Positions 36,639 to 44,842 of a DNA stretch of 58,691 nt are shown piece after piece (position 1 is the stretch's first letter; each line of letters begins with the position of its first letter). Both the position numbers and the translations under genes were made by a program. The stretch is from Acidobacteriota bacterium (GTDB taxonomy: Bacteria > Acidobacteriota > Terriglobia > Acidiferrales > UBA7541), in NCBI GenBank assembly GCA_003223295.1, contig QHYM01000325.1, positions 1 to 58,691 of the forward strand, in the 5' to 3' direction. The notes beneath the pieces were generated by a model that saw only the letters and a program-made list of their open reading frames with translations, made no database searches and was not told where the DNA came from.

Positions 36639-37403
36639 TCAGAATCCCATAATGTTGTAGCCGCAATCGACGTAAATGGTTTCTCCGGTAATGCCAGAGC
36701 CCGCTTCGGAAAGCAGAAACGCGGCCGTGCTGCCAACTTCGCCGGGGTCGACGTTGCGCTTCAGTGGGGCGCGCTCAGCGTGCGATTTCAGCATGTCACT
36801 GAGTCCGGAAATCCCGCGCGCGGCAAGTGTTTTGATCGGGCCCGCGGAAATAGCGTTTACGCGAACTCCCTTCGGACCAAGATCGTTGGCCAAGTAGCGG
36901 ACGCTCGCCTCCAAAGCGGCCTTGGCGACGCCCATGACGTTGTATCGAGGCACCACTTTTTCCGCGCCGTAATAGGTGAGCGTAACGATGCCTCCGCCGG
37001 AGGTCATCAACGGAGCAGCAGCGCGTGTGACGGCGATCAGCGAGTAAACACTGATGTCGTGCGCGATGCGGAAGCCTTCCCGTGTGGTGTTCACAAAGTC
37101 GCCCTTCAATTCATCGGCGGGAGCAAACGCGACGCTGTGTACGATTCCGTTCAGCACGCCGTAGCGCGCTTTCAATTCTTCGAAGAGCTTTGCAATTTGA
37201 TCGTCGAACGAGACGTCGCACATGAATCCCGAAGCGCCGGGAAGATCGGCGATCAAATCTTTGGCTTCCTGCTCGAGCCGTTCATTCTGATAGGTGATGG
37301 CGAGCTGCCAGCCGGCTGCATGCAGCTTCTGCGCGATGGCCCAGGCGATGCTGCGCTTGTTGGCCAGCCCAAAAACTACCGCCGTTTTTTGCGTTTCGGA
37401 CAT
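36639..37403 (-). CDS. fabI: Enoyl-[acyl-carrier-protein] reductase, NADH type
   Basis: This is a 254-residue short-chain dehydrogenase catalysing the last step of each fatty-acid elongation round. The cofactor site starts AVVFGLANKRSIAWAIA. The FabI active site is LTYYGAEKVVPRYNVMGVAK, with the catalytic Tyr and Lys in the Y-x6-K spacing. ISAGPIKTLAARGI is also standard. AAAGGGGGAGC precedes ATG 37403. This is the triclosan and isoniazid-type target class. Confidence 0.96.
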   Translation of the reverse strand: MSETQKTAVVFGLANKRSIAWAIAQKLHAAGWQLAITYQNERLEQEAKDLIADLPGASGFMCDVSFDDQIAKLFEELKARYGVLNGIVHSVAFAPADELKGDFVNTTREGFRIAHDISVYSLIAVTRAAAPLMTSGGGIVTLTYYGAEKVVPRYNVMGVAKAALEASVRYLANDLGPKGVRVNAISAGPIKTLAARGISGLSDMLKSHAERAPLKRNVDPGEVGSTAAFLLSEAGSGITGETIYVDCGYNIMGF

Positions 37404-37442
37404 GCTCCCCCTTTAACGAGCGCTCGCCACTCGTCACTTCGT

Positions 37443-39413
37443 CTAAATGCGGTGAAACGCTTTCTCAATTTCTCTCGTAGAATAGCGCAGCACTACTGGG
37501 CGCCCGTGCGGACAGCTCATCGGGCAGTCCGTTTTTGCCAGCGCGTCCAGGAGCCATTCCATTTTGGATGGCTCAAGCGGCATGTTCACTTTAATGGCCG
37601 CATGGCAGGCGGTCGATGCAGCAATTTTCGCTTGCAGCGTTTCGATGGAAATCGCGGCGTTCTCGCGTTCGATGCCATCGAGAATTTCACGCAGCAGCTT
37701 TTCGGCGTCTGGCGCCACCACGCCCGCGGGAACCGCCTGAATTGCCACGCTCTTCGGTCCCATCAGCTCGACTTCGAAGCCGTTCGCGGCAAGCTCTTCG
37801 GCGATTTGTTCAAACGTGACGATCTGCCGCGGCGAAAGTTCAATCACCAGCGGCATGAGCATGCGCTGCGCTTCGATTTTCCCGGTGCGGCGTGCCTCCA
37901 GGTGTTGTTCGAAAAGCACGCGCTCGTGCGCTACGTGCTGGTCCACGATCCACAAACCTTCGCCATTCACCGCGACGATGAAGCTGGAGTTAACCTGCCC
38001 GAGCGGCTTTAGGTCGGCAATTTGTTCCGGGCGCGGAAGCGTTGCAGGAGCGTCCGCGTTTGGAGCTGCGAGATTTCCGGCCCAAGTCGAGGCCGCGGAA
38101 ATTTGTGCGGGAGCGATGGCCGTTCCGAAGGCGCCGCCCGAGCGGAAGGGAATGCGCTGCTCGACCGGTTGCATCGGCGCGCTGCTGAGGTCGAATCCGC
38201 CGTCGGGGCCAACACCTGAGCCCAGGCCCATTTCCTCCATGGGCGGGATTATCGCGCGAGGAACCCCTGATTCCGCAGGCGTGGGCGTGATTCCGCCAGG
38301 AAGCGCTCCATTTCCGAAGCCGGATGCTTGTGGCGTCGCGGTTGCTGCAGCTGCGAAACTGGCGATCGGTCGCACGCTCATAAGAGCCTGGCGAATGGTG
38401 TCGCGCGTGAAATCGTGCACAAAATTCGAACGCCGGAAGCGCACTTCGATTTTTGCCGGGTGCACGTTGACGTCCACTTCCTCGTAGGGCATCTCGAGAA
38501 ATAGCAGCGTCGCGGGGAAAACTGTCGGCGGCAAAATATTGCGGTAGGCTTCGTGGATCGCGTGGAGGATTAGCCGGTCGCGCACCAGGCGGCGGTTCAC
38601 AAAAATGTAAATGCCGTTGCGATTCAGCCGCTGCACTTCGGGACCTGACGTGAAGCCGGTTACGGTGAGCGACGCCATTTCCTCTTCCGGATCGAGTTGT
38701 GGTTCGGTGATGGCCGCGCGGAACGGCGCGGATACGGAAGGAATTTCCACCAGTTCATCGAGCGCTTGCCGGCCAAAAAGCTGATAAACGCGGTCGGCCA
38801 GTTTTTCGGCGGGCGCGCAGTTGATGATCTCCTGCGTCGGCGTCGAGAGAATGAATTGTCTGCCAGGGTTTGCGAGTGCGTAGTGCGTGACGAGCGATGC
38901 GATGTGGCCGAGTTCCGTGGTGTCCGACTTCAGGAATTTGCGGCGCGCGGGGACGCAATAAAAGATGTCGGCGATGCTGACCGTTGTTCCGGCGGGGAGT
39001 CCCGCGGGCTTCACGCCGATGAGTTTTCCGCCAGCGAATTCCACGCGCGTGCCTTCGCCTTCGGTTTCGTCGCGCGTTTCGAGCAGCAGCCGCGAGACAG
39101 CGGCAATCGACGGCAAAGCTTCTCCGCGAAAGCCAAGCGTGGCGATGGAAAGCAGGTCATCGGCGGTTTTGAGCTTGCTGGTGGCGTGGCGTTCGAAGGC
39201 CAGCAGCGCATCGTCGTGCGTCATCCCATGGCCGTCGTCGGTCACGCGGATCATGTGTTTGCCGCCCTGCTCGACTTCGATGCGAACGGTTTTCGCGCCG
39301 GCATCGAGCGCGTTTTCGAGCAGTTCCTTCACCACCGACGCGGGCCGCTCGACAACTTCGCCCGCCGCAATTTTGTTCGCAACGGATTCGGGAAGTATGC
39401 GAATGCGGCTCAT
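37443..39413 (-). CDS. mutL: DNA mismatch repair protein MutL, endonuclease type
   Basis: This is a 656-residue protein. The GHKL ATPase domain shows IAAGEVVERPASVVKELLEN, DDGHGM and GFRGEALPSIAAVS. A Pro/Ala-rich linker spans about 340-460. The C-terminal domain carries VDQHVAHERVLFEQHLE, matching the DQHA-x2-E-x4-E endonuclease motif with Val for Ala, and CPHGRPVVLRYS. It should therefore nick DNA itself, as expected in bacteria without MutH. It overlaps the upstream gene by 4 bases (ATGA). Confidence 0.96.
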   Translation of the reverse strand: MSRIRILPESVANKIAAGEVVERPASVVKELLENALDAGAKTVRIEVEQGGKHMIRVTDDGHGMTHDDALLAFERHATSKLKTADDLLSIATLGFRGEALPSIAAVSRLLLETRDETEGEGTRVEFAGGKLIGVKPAGLPAGTTVSIADIFYCVPARRKFLKSDTTELGHIASLVTHYALANPGRQFILSTPTQEIINCAPAEKLADRVYQLFGRQALDELVEIPSVSAPFRAAITEPQLDPEEEMASLTVTGFTSGPEVQRLNRNGIYIFVNRRLVRDRLILHAIHEAYRNILPPTVFPATLLFLEMPYEEVDVNVHPAKIEVRFRRSNFVHDFTRDTIRQALMSVRPIASFAAAATATPQASGFGNGALPGGITPTPAESGVPRAIIPPMEEMGLGSGVGPDGGFDLSSAPMQPVEQRIPFRSGGAFGTAIAPAQISAASTWAGNLAAPNADAPATLPRPEQIADLKPLGQVNSSFIVAVNGEGLWIVDQHVAHERVLFEQHLEARRTGKIEAQRMLMPLVIELSPRQIVTFEQIAEELAANGFEVELMGPKSVAIQAVPAGVVAPDAEKLLREILDGIERENAAISIETLQAKIAASTACHAAIKVNMPLEPSKMEWLLDALAKTDCPMSCPHGRPVVLRYSTREIEKAFHRI

Positions 39414-39901
39414 TTAGCTCCAGGCTTTCCGCGTTCATTATAGCGGCGTACAGAACGAATCACCTGCACGGAACGAAAAGCGAACCATACCAGAAGTGGC
39501 AAGACCAGGGCTATGGCGACGCTGAGATCAACACGATTCGCAGGCATTTTAAAATACAAGAGGTCGTAAACGACGAGCCCAGCAATCACCAGGACGGCAG
39601 CCAAGTACCCGCCGATTGTAATCGGCAGAACGAACGAATAGCGGTCTTCGCTTGACATTTCAGGCCAACCGTTCGAGCCATCCCAAAACACCTGCTTGCA
39701 GTGCCAGCAAGCTCGCTCTCCCGTGCCCGGCAAACTGTTGAAAGGCCCCCAAGTGATTTTGAAGATCCATCGACAGTAGGGACATGGGTACACTGTGCAT
39801 CGGAAAATGGACCATTGCGAACCCCATCGGAGGGTACTCCATCGGAGCCCTTTGCCTCCGAGCAGAGCGTAGTCATTCCCGATCGCGCGAAGACCATCCA
39901 T
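39410..39901 (-). CDS. Small zinc-ribbon membrane protein of unknown function
   Basis: The frame is 163 residues. Around residues 38-75 there are two Cys pairs, CPYC and CWHC, about 28 residues apart, likely a zinc ribbon. Two transmembrane helices follow (YLAAVLVIAGLVVYDLLYF and VDLSVAIALVLPLLVWFAF) and a basic tail. The start is uncertain: ATG 39901 lies 6 bases after aspS, but the first 35 residues look unconserved and a GTG just before the first Cys pair is possible. It overlaps mutL by 4 bases, so the two are probably co-translated. I do not recognise the family. Confidence 0.65.
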   Translation of the reverse strand: MDGLRAIGNDYALLGGKGLRWSTLRWGSQWSIFRCTVYPCPYCRWIFKITWGPFNSLPGTGERACWHCKQVFWDGSNGWPEMSSEDRYSFVLPITIGGYLAAVLVIAGLVVYDLLYFKMPANRVDLSVAIALVLPLLVWFAFRSVQVIRSVRRYNERGKPGAK

Positions 39902-39906
39902 CTCAT

Positions 39907-41700
39907 CTACTCGGCGGCTTTCTTGACTTCAGGCTTGGTGGCAAGGCCGAGTTCGTCGAGTTGGGGGGGGTCCACTTCACTGGGCGAATCGGCCATGAGG
40001 TCCTGCGCGGCCGTGGTTTTGGCGAAGGCGACGACTTCGCGAATGGATTTTTCGCCGGAGAGGAGCATGGCGATGCGGTCGACGCCGAGGGCGATGCCCC
40101 CGTGCGGCGGCGTGCCATAAGTGAGCGCGTCGAGGAAAAAGCCGAAGCGGCGGCGAAGCTGCTCCTCGGTCAGGCCGAGGGCTTTGAACAAGCGCTCCTG
40201 AATATCCTGGCGGTGGATACGGATGCTGCCGGAGCCGAGCTCGTAGCCGTTCAGAACGAGGTCGTAGCCCTTCGAACGCACTTCCCAGGGCGTGGATTCG
40301 AGCTTTTCCATGTCTTCGTCGACGATGCCGGTGAAGGGATGCTGCGCGCTGACCCAGGTTTTATCGGTTTCGCTCCACTCGAACAGGGGAAAGCCGGTGA
40401 TCCAGAGAAATTTCCATTGCGACTTGTCGATCAGGTTGAGCGCTTCGCCAAGCTGCAGGCGTAATTGTCCCGCGATGAGCGCAGCGCCCTCGGTGCCTTT
40501 GATTTGTTCTTTTGCGGAAACCGCGACGACGAGGTCGCCGGGTTTCGCGCCGCACGCTTCGGCGAGTTTCTTCACATTTTCGGCGCCAATCAGTTTTTCG
40601 ACCGTCGACGCCAAACCCTCCGGCGCCACTTTCACAAAATATGCGCCGCGTGCTTTCAGCGATTTGGCTTTTTCGGTCAAGTCGTCGAGCTGTTTGCGCG
40701 AATAACCCGCCGCGCCCGGCGCGGCCAACGCGAAAACGTGGCCTTCGATTTGCAGCTTCTGCTTGGCTTCCTCGGGAAAGCATTGCGTGACTTCATGCAG
40801 TTCCATGCCGAAGCGCAGGTCGGGTTTGTCGCTGCCATATTTGCGAATCACTTCCTTGTAGAGCATGTGCGGAAACGGTGCGCTTACTTTAACGTCCGCG
40901 ACGGCGCACGCGCGCACCATCACCGTTTCGATGACGTGAAAAATATCTTCCTGGCGCGGGAAGGACATCTCCAGGTCGAGCTGCGTGAACTCGAGCTGGC
41001 GGTCGGCGCGCAAATCCTCGTCGCGGAAGCACTTCACGATCTGGAAGTATTTGTCCAGCCCGGCGATCATTAATATCTGCTTGAAAATTTGCGGCGATTG
41101 CGGCAGCGCGTAAAACTGTCCGTGATGGATGCGGCTCGGCACCAGAAAATCGCGCGCGCCCTCCGGCGTCGAGCGCGTGAGCATGGGCGTTTCCACTTCG
41201 ATAAAGCCCAGCTCGTCCATGACCTTGCGCATTTCCAGAATGATTTTGTGGCGCAGCGCCAGATTGCGGTGCGGCTTGGGGCGGCGCAAGTCGAGGTAGC
41301 GGAAACGCAGGCGCGTCTCTTCTGCGGCGTTGATTTCGTCTTCGATGGGAAACGGCGGCGTTTTGGCGTTGTTCAGGATGTGCAGCTTGGTAGCGACGAG
41401 TTCGATGTCGCCGCTGGCCAGGTCGGGATTGGCTTTTTGGCGCTTGACCACCTTGCCTTCGACGGCGACGACGAATTCACTGCGTGCCTGTTCGGCTTTA
41501 GCGTGGGCCGCGGGCTGCGTTTCTTTGTTGAAGACCACTTGGACGAGGCCGGTGCGGTCGCGCACGTCGAGAAAGAGCAAATTGCCTAGGTCGCGGCGGC
41601 GATGCACCCAGCCCATGACGATGGCGTCGCGGCCTTCGTCCTTGGCGCGCAGTTCGCCGCAGTAGTGTGTGCGCTTCAGATTGCCGAGAAAATCGAGCAC
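39907..41700 (-). CDS. aspS: Aspartate-tRNA ligase
   Basis: This is a 597-residue bacterial-type AspRS. The N-terminal anticodon-binding OB fold has GWVHRRRDLGNLLFLDVRDR. The class II motifs are present: LPQSPQIFKQILMIAGLDKY, CFRDEDLRADRQLEFTQLDLE (motif 2) and GIALGVDRIAMLLSG (motif 3), with a GAD insertion domain between. Leu in RRRDLG, where non-discriminating enzymes such as that of Pseudomonas have His, suggests the form specific for tRNA-Asp (inference). Confidence 0.97.
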   Translation of the reverse strand: MLDFLGNLKRTHYCGELRAKDEGRDAIVMGWVHRRRDLGNLLFLDVRDRTGLVQVVFNKETQPAAHAKAEQARSEFVVAVEGKVVKRQKANPDLASGDIELVATKLHILNNAKTPPFPIEDEINAAEETRLRFRYLDLRRPKPHRNLALRHKIILEMRKVMDELGFIEVETPMLTRSTPEGARDFLVPSRIHHGQFYALPQSPQIFKQILMIAGLDKYFQIVKCFRDEDLRADRQLEFTQLDLEMSFPRQEDIFHVIETVMVRACAVADVKVSAPFPHMLYKEVIRKYGSDKPDLRFGMELHEVTQCFPEEAKQKLQIEGHVFALAAPGAAGYSRKQLDDLTEKAKSLKARGAYFVKVAPEGLASTVEKLIGAENVKKLAEACGAKPGDLVVAVSAKEQIKGTEGAALIAGQLRLQLGEALNLIDKSQWKFLWITGFPLFEWSETDKTWVSAQHPFTGIVDEDMEKLESTPWEVRSKGYDLVLNGYELGSGSIRIHRQDIQERLFKALGLTEEQLRRRFGFFLDALTYGTPPHGGIALGVDRIAMLLSGEKSIREVVAFAKTTAAQDLMADSPSEVDPPQLDELGLATKPEVKKAAE

Positions 41701-41850
41701 GCTTCTATCCCTTCCACAATTTCAAATCGCCGACTGTAGCACCGGCATTCTTGCCTGTCTCAACTCAATTTCAAATCGCTGTCATGCTGAGCGAAGCGAA
41801 GCATCGCAACTGACGATTACACCTCGGCGTCGCTTAAGTTGAGATCCCGC

Positions 41851-41871
41851 GGGTCCGACAGCGTCGGACCC
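41851..41871. repeat. Perfect 9-bp hairpin after hisS
   Basis: GGGTCCGAC-AGC-GTCGGACCC directly follows the hisS stop on the - strand. Nearby GCTGAGCGAAGCGAAGCAT and CTCAGGATGACA are typical flanks of dispersed REP-like units. No T-run follows on the - strand, so an intrinsic terminator is not supported. The rest of the 171-base hisS-aspS spacer holds nothing else. Confidence 0.65.
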
Positions 41872-43275
41872 TCAGGATGACAAGCCTCTTGCTTTTCGCA
41901 GGTGGTCGAGCAAGTCGGCTTCTTTGAATTTGGCTTGTTCGCCGGTCGCCAAAGTCTTTAGCGTCCACTCGCCGCTCGAGACTTCATTATCGCCGAGAAT
42001 GAGCGCGTAACGAGCGCCCAATTTGTCCGCCTGGCCGAGTGCTTTGCCGAACTTTTGCTCGACGGGAGGAAGCTCCACGCTGAGCCCCGCGGCTCGTAAA
42101 TTCTTCGCGACACGAACGGCCGTGGCATACGCTTTCTCGCCCATCCAAGCGATGTAAACGTCGCGCCCTTGAGGCGCAGGCGTTTTGCCAGCCTCTTGCA
42201 AGGACAGGATCAGGCGGTCCTCACCGATAGCGAAGCCTGTGGCGCGGGTCGGCGGTCCGCCGAGCAGTTCCATCAGGCCGTCGTAACGCCCGCCGCCACA
42301 AACGGCGTTCTGTGAGCCCAGTCCTTTCGCCGTGATCTCGAAAGTGGTGCGCGAGTAGTAGTCGAGACCGCGAACGAGCCGCCAATTCTCGCGATAATTC
42401 ACGCCGCGCAGTTCGAGCTCCTTCTTCACGCCGCGATAATTTTCCGCGCATTCCTCGCACAGGTGGTCGGCGATGTGCGGCATGCCTTCGATGAGTTTTT
42501 GCTCGCTTTCGAGTTTCGAGTCGAGGACGCGCAGCGGATTCGTCTCGATGCGCCGCTGGCTGTCCGGCCCGAGCTTGTCTTTCACTTTGGAAAGCTCCGC
42601 TCGAAGCAATTCCGCGTATTTCGGGCGGCACTTCTTGTCCCCGATGCAGTTGATATCGAGTTGAACGCCTTCCAGCCCCAGTCGATCGAAAAACGTCATC
42701 ACCATTTCAATCAATTCGGCATCGATGCCGGGAGCATCGCTTCCGCCCAATACTTCCGCGTCGACCTGGTAGAACTGGCGGTAACGCCCCTTCTGCGGCC
42801 TCTCACGCCGAAACATCGGGCCGAAGGTGTACAGCTTCACCGGCTGCGGCAGTTGCTGCATGTTGTTTTCGATGTAGGCGCGACAGACAGATGCGGTGGC
42901 TTCGGGACGGAGACTTATGAATTGTACTTTCTCTTCGATCGAAGATTGGAATGCCTGCTCGAAATTCTTCAGATCAACGCCAAGGCCAGCCTGCAATGCA
43001 TCCTGCACCAAACTTTTAATCACGTTAGCGGGGTCAGTGAACGAAAACATTTCTTTCGAGACCACATCCGTGTCGAGGCCAATAGAACGGGCGAAGAGCT
43101 CCGTCGGCTCGAAGATTGGCAAACGAATTTCGCTGAAGCCGTAGGAGGCGAAGACTTTTTGCGCAATTTGTTCAACGCGATTCCAGAGAGCGGTCTCTGG
43201 AGGCAATAGATCGCGTGTGCCTTTGATGGCCTGAAATTTACGCCGTTCTTCTTTCTTGGCTGTGCCTTCGCTCAC
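41872..43275 (-). CDS. hisS: Histidine-tRNA ligase
   Basis: This is a 467-residue class II synthetase. It shows AIKGTRDLLPPETALWNRVE (N-terminal strand), RPEATASVCRAYIENNM (motif 2 region), FRRERPQKGRYRQFYQVDAE and VCGGGRYDGLMELLGGPPTR (motif 3, His-binding). The anticodon-binding domain follows. The start is GTG 43275, overlapping the upstream gene as GTGA, so the pair is translationally coupled. Confidence 0.96.
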   Translation of the reverse strand: MSEGTAKKEERRKFQAIKGTRDLLPPETALWNRVEQIAQKVFASYGFSEIRLPIFEPTELFARSIGLDTDVVSKEMFSFTDPANVIKSLVQDALQAGLGVDLKNFEQAFQSSIEEKVQFISLRPEATASVCRAYIENNMQQLPQPVKLYTFGPMFRRERPQKGRYRQFYQVDAEVLGGSDAPGIDAELIEMVMTFFDRLGLEGVQLDINCIGDKKCRPKYAELLRAELSKVKDKLGPDSQRRIETNPLRVLDSKLESEQKLIEGMPHIADHLCEECAENYRGVKKELELRGVNYRENWRLVRGLDYYSRTTFEITAKGLGSQNAVCGGGRYDGLMELLGGPPTRATGFAIGEDRLILSLQEAGKTPAPQGRDVYIAWMGEKAYATAVRVAKNLRAAGLSVELPPVEQKFGKALGQADKLGARYALILGDNEVSSGEWTLKTLATGEQAKFKEADLLDHLRKARGLSS

Positions 43276-43817
43276 GGGGTGGGTTCCTCGCGATAGATAT
43301 TTTTGTAGCCGACGTAGCGCTTGGCGTAGGCGTCGATGGTGGCTTTGTCGATTTCCCGCAACGGGCGCTTCACTTTGCCGGGCGAGCCCATCACCAGGCT
43401 GCCCTGCGGAATCACGGTGCGTTCGGTAAGCAGCGTGCCCGCAGCGACGATGCTGCCGCTGCCCACCAGCACGCCATTCAGAATGACCGCACCCATGCCG
43501 ACCAGGCAGCGCGACTCGATGGTGCAGCCGTGCAGCGTGACGGAATGGCCGATGGTGACGTCATCGCCGAGAATCAGCGGATACTCGTCGCGCATCACGT
43601 GACAGATCGAACCGTCCTGAATGTTTGTTCGCGCGCCAATGCGAATGTAGTGCACGTCGCCGCGAATCACCGAGCATGGCCACACGCTCGAATCCTCACC
43701 AATCACCACGTCGCCGATAATCACCGCCGCCGGGTCAATGTAAGCCGAAGCCGCGATTTGCGGGTGCTTGCCGCGATAGGACCGGATGTCGGGCTGGCGC
43801 GTCATACTCGTTTTCAA
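43272..43817 (-). CDS. Gamma carbonic anhydrase-like hexapeptide protein
   Basis: This is a 181-residue left-handed beta-helix protein of the YrdA/PaaY-like gamma-CA family. Repeated hexapeptides run from about residue 25 to 150, and the three zinc His ligands can be seen in SICHVM, TIGHSVTLHG (two). The trimer would bind metals at subunit interfaces. Carbonic anhydrase activity is plausible but unproven for this branch. An internal ATG at 43805 is an alternative start. It overlaps hisS by 4 bases. Confidence 0.88.
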   Translation of the reverse strand: MKTSMTRQPDIRSYRGKHPQIAASAYIDPAAVIIGDVVIGEDSSVWPCSVIRGDVHYIRIGARTNIQDGSICHVMRDEYPLILGDDVTIGHSVTLHGCTIESRCLVGMGAVILNGVLVGSGSIVAAGTLLTERTVIPQGSLVMGSPGKVKRPLREIDKATIDAYAKRYVGYKNIYREEPTP

Positions 43818-43826
43818 TTCTGGCTC

Positions 43827-44669
43827 TCAGTCGATCTGGAACGAAGGTCCGCCGATGGCGCCGGCAACTTCCTGGAGGCGATTCGCAACCGCGTGCGCCA
43901 CTTTGTAGAGGCTTTGCGCGGCAGGCGTGGACTCGCCGAGCGCAGCGACGGGTTGACCGGTATCGCCACCGACTCGAATGCGCGGATCGATTTCAACTTC
44001 GCCGAGGAGGGGCACGCCATAGGCGGCGGCCGTCTTTGCGCCTTCGCCGTGGCCAAAAATATCCACGGGCTTGCCGCAATGCGGGCACGCGAAGGTGCTC
44101 ATGTTCTCGACGACGCCGAGCACTTCCACGTTGACCTGGCGAAACATTTCGATGGCTTTGCGCACATCGGCCAGCGCCACGATGGATGGCGTGGTGACCA
44201 CGACGGCGCCAGTCACGGCAACGGTTTGGATGAGCGTCAACTGCACATCGCCGGTGCCCGGCGGCAGGTCGATGATCAGGTAATCGAGCTCGCCCCACTC
44301 CACGCTGCGGAGGAACTGCGTGATCACGCTATGCAGCATCGGCCCGCGCCAGATCATGGGCTTGTCGCCGGGATTCAGCAGGCCCATGGAAATCATTTTC
44401 AAGCCCTGTGATTGCACGGGAATGATGCGCTTCTCGTGGGTGGCCTGCGGCTCCTGCGTGGTGCCGAGCATGATGGGCACGTTGGGGCCGTAGACGTCGG
44501 CATCGAGCAAGCCGACTTTGTGGCCTAGCTTTGCCAAAGCGAGCGCGAGATTCACGGCGACAGTGGTTTTGCCCACGCCGCCCTTGCCGCTTGCGACGGC
44601 GACAAGATTTTTTACGCCAGGAATCGGCTGGCGTTCGGGCATCTGCTGGGGTGTTGGGCCTGGTGGCAT
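43827..44669 (-). CDS. Mrp/ApbC-type iron-sulfur cluster carrier ATPase
   Basis: This is a 280-residue P-loop protein. It carries the deviant Walker A SGKGGVGKTTVAVNLALAL, YGPNVPIMLG and LIIDLPPGTGDVQLTL. Two Cys in STFACPHCGKPVDIFGHG form the CxxC that bridges an Fe-S cluster in the dimer. The N-terminal DUF59 domain of some homologues is absent. ATG 44669 with AGGAGAAAACGTAAAGGT upstream is preferred over 44711. A role in Fe-S cluster transfer is known for the family. Confidence 0.92.
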   Translation of the reverse strand: MPPGPTPQQMPERQPIPGVKNLVAVASGKGGVGKTTVAVNLALALAKLGHKVGLLDADVYGPNVPIMLGTTQEPQATHEKRIIPVQSQGLKMISMGLLNPGDKPMIWRGPMLHSVITQFLRSVEWGELDYLIIDLPPGTGDVQLTLIQTVAVTGAVVVTTPSIVALADVRKAIEMFRQVNVEVLGVVENMSTFACPHCGKPVDIFGHGEGAKTAAAYGVPLLGEVEIDPRIRVGGDTGQPVAALGESTPAAQSLYKVAHAVANRLQEVAGAIGGPSFQID

Positions 44670-44842
44670 ACCTTTACGTTTTCTCCTTGCAGAAGCGGAA
44701 GAGAGATTCATCGTGCAGAATGCGCACGATGGCGCAGGGTTCCTCGACTACGCGGTCCGACGCTTCGCGAGAGCGAAGCGCAAGAAAAAATCGGCCTGCT
44801 TCGCTCGGAATGACACTTTTACAGTTGTCCTGCATCAGACTC

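Noticed and set aside
35895-38012. 705-codon + strand frame
   Set aside because: It is antisense to cmk, fabI and mutL, which have clear family motifs; long antisense frames are common at this GC content.
41851-41871. Intrinsic terminator after hisS
   Set aside because: The hairpin is perfect but no T-run follows on the - strand, and aspS continues in the same direction; a REP-like element fits better.
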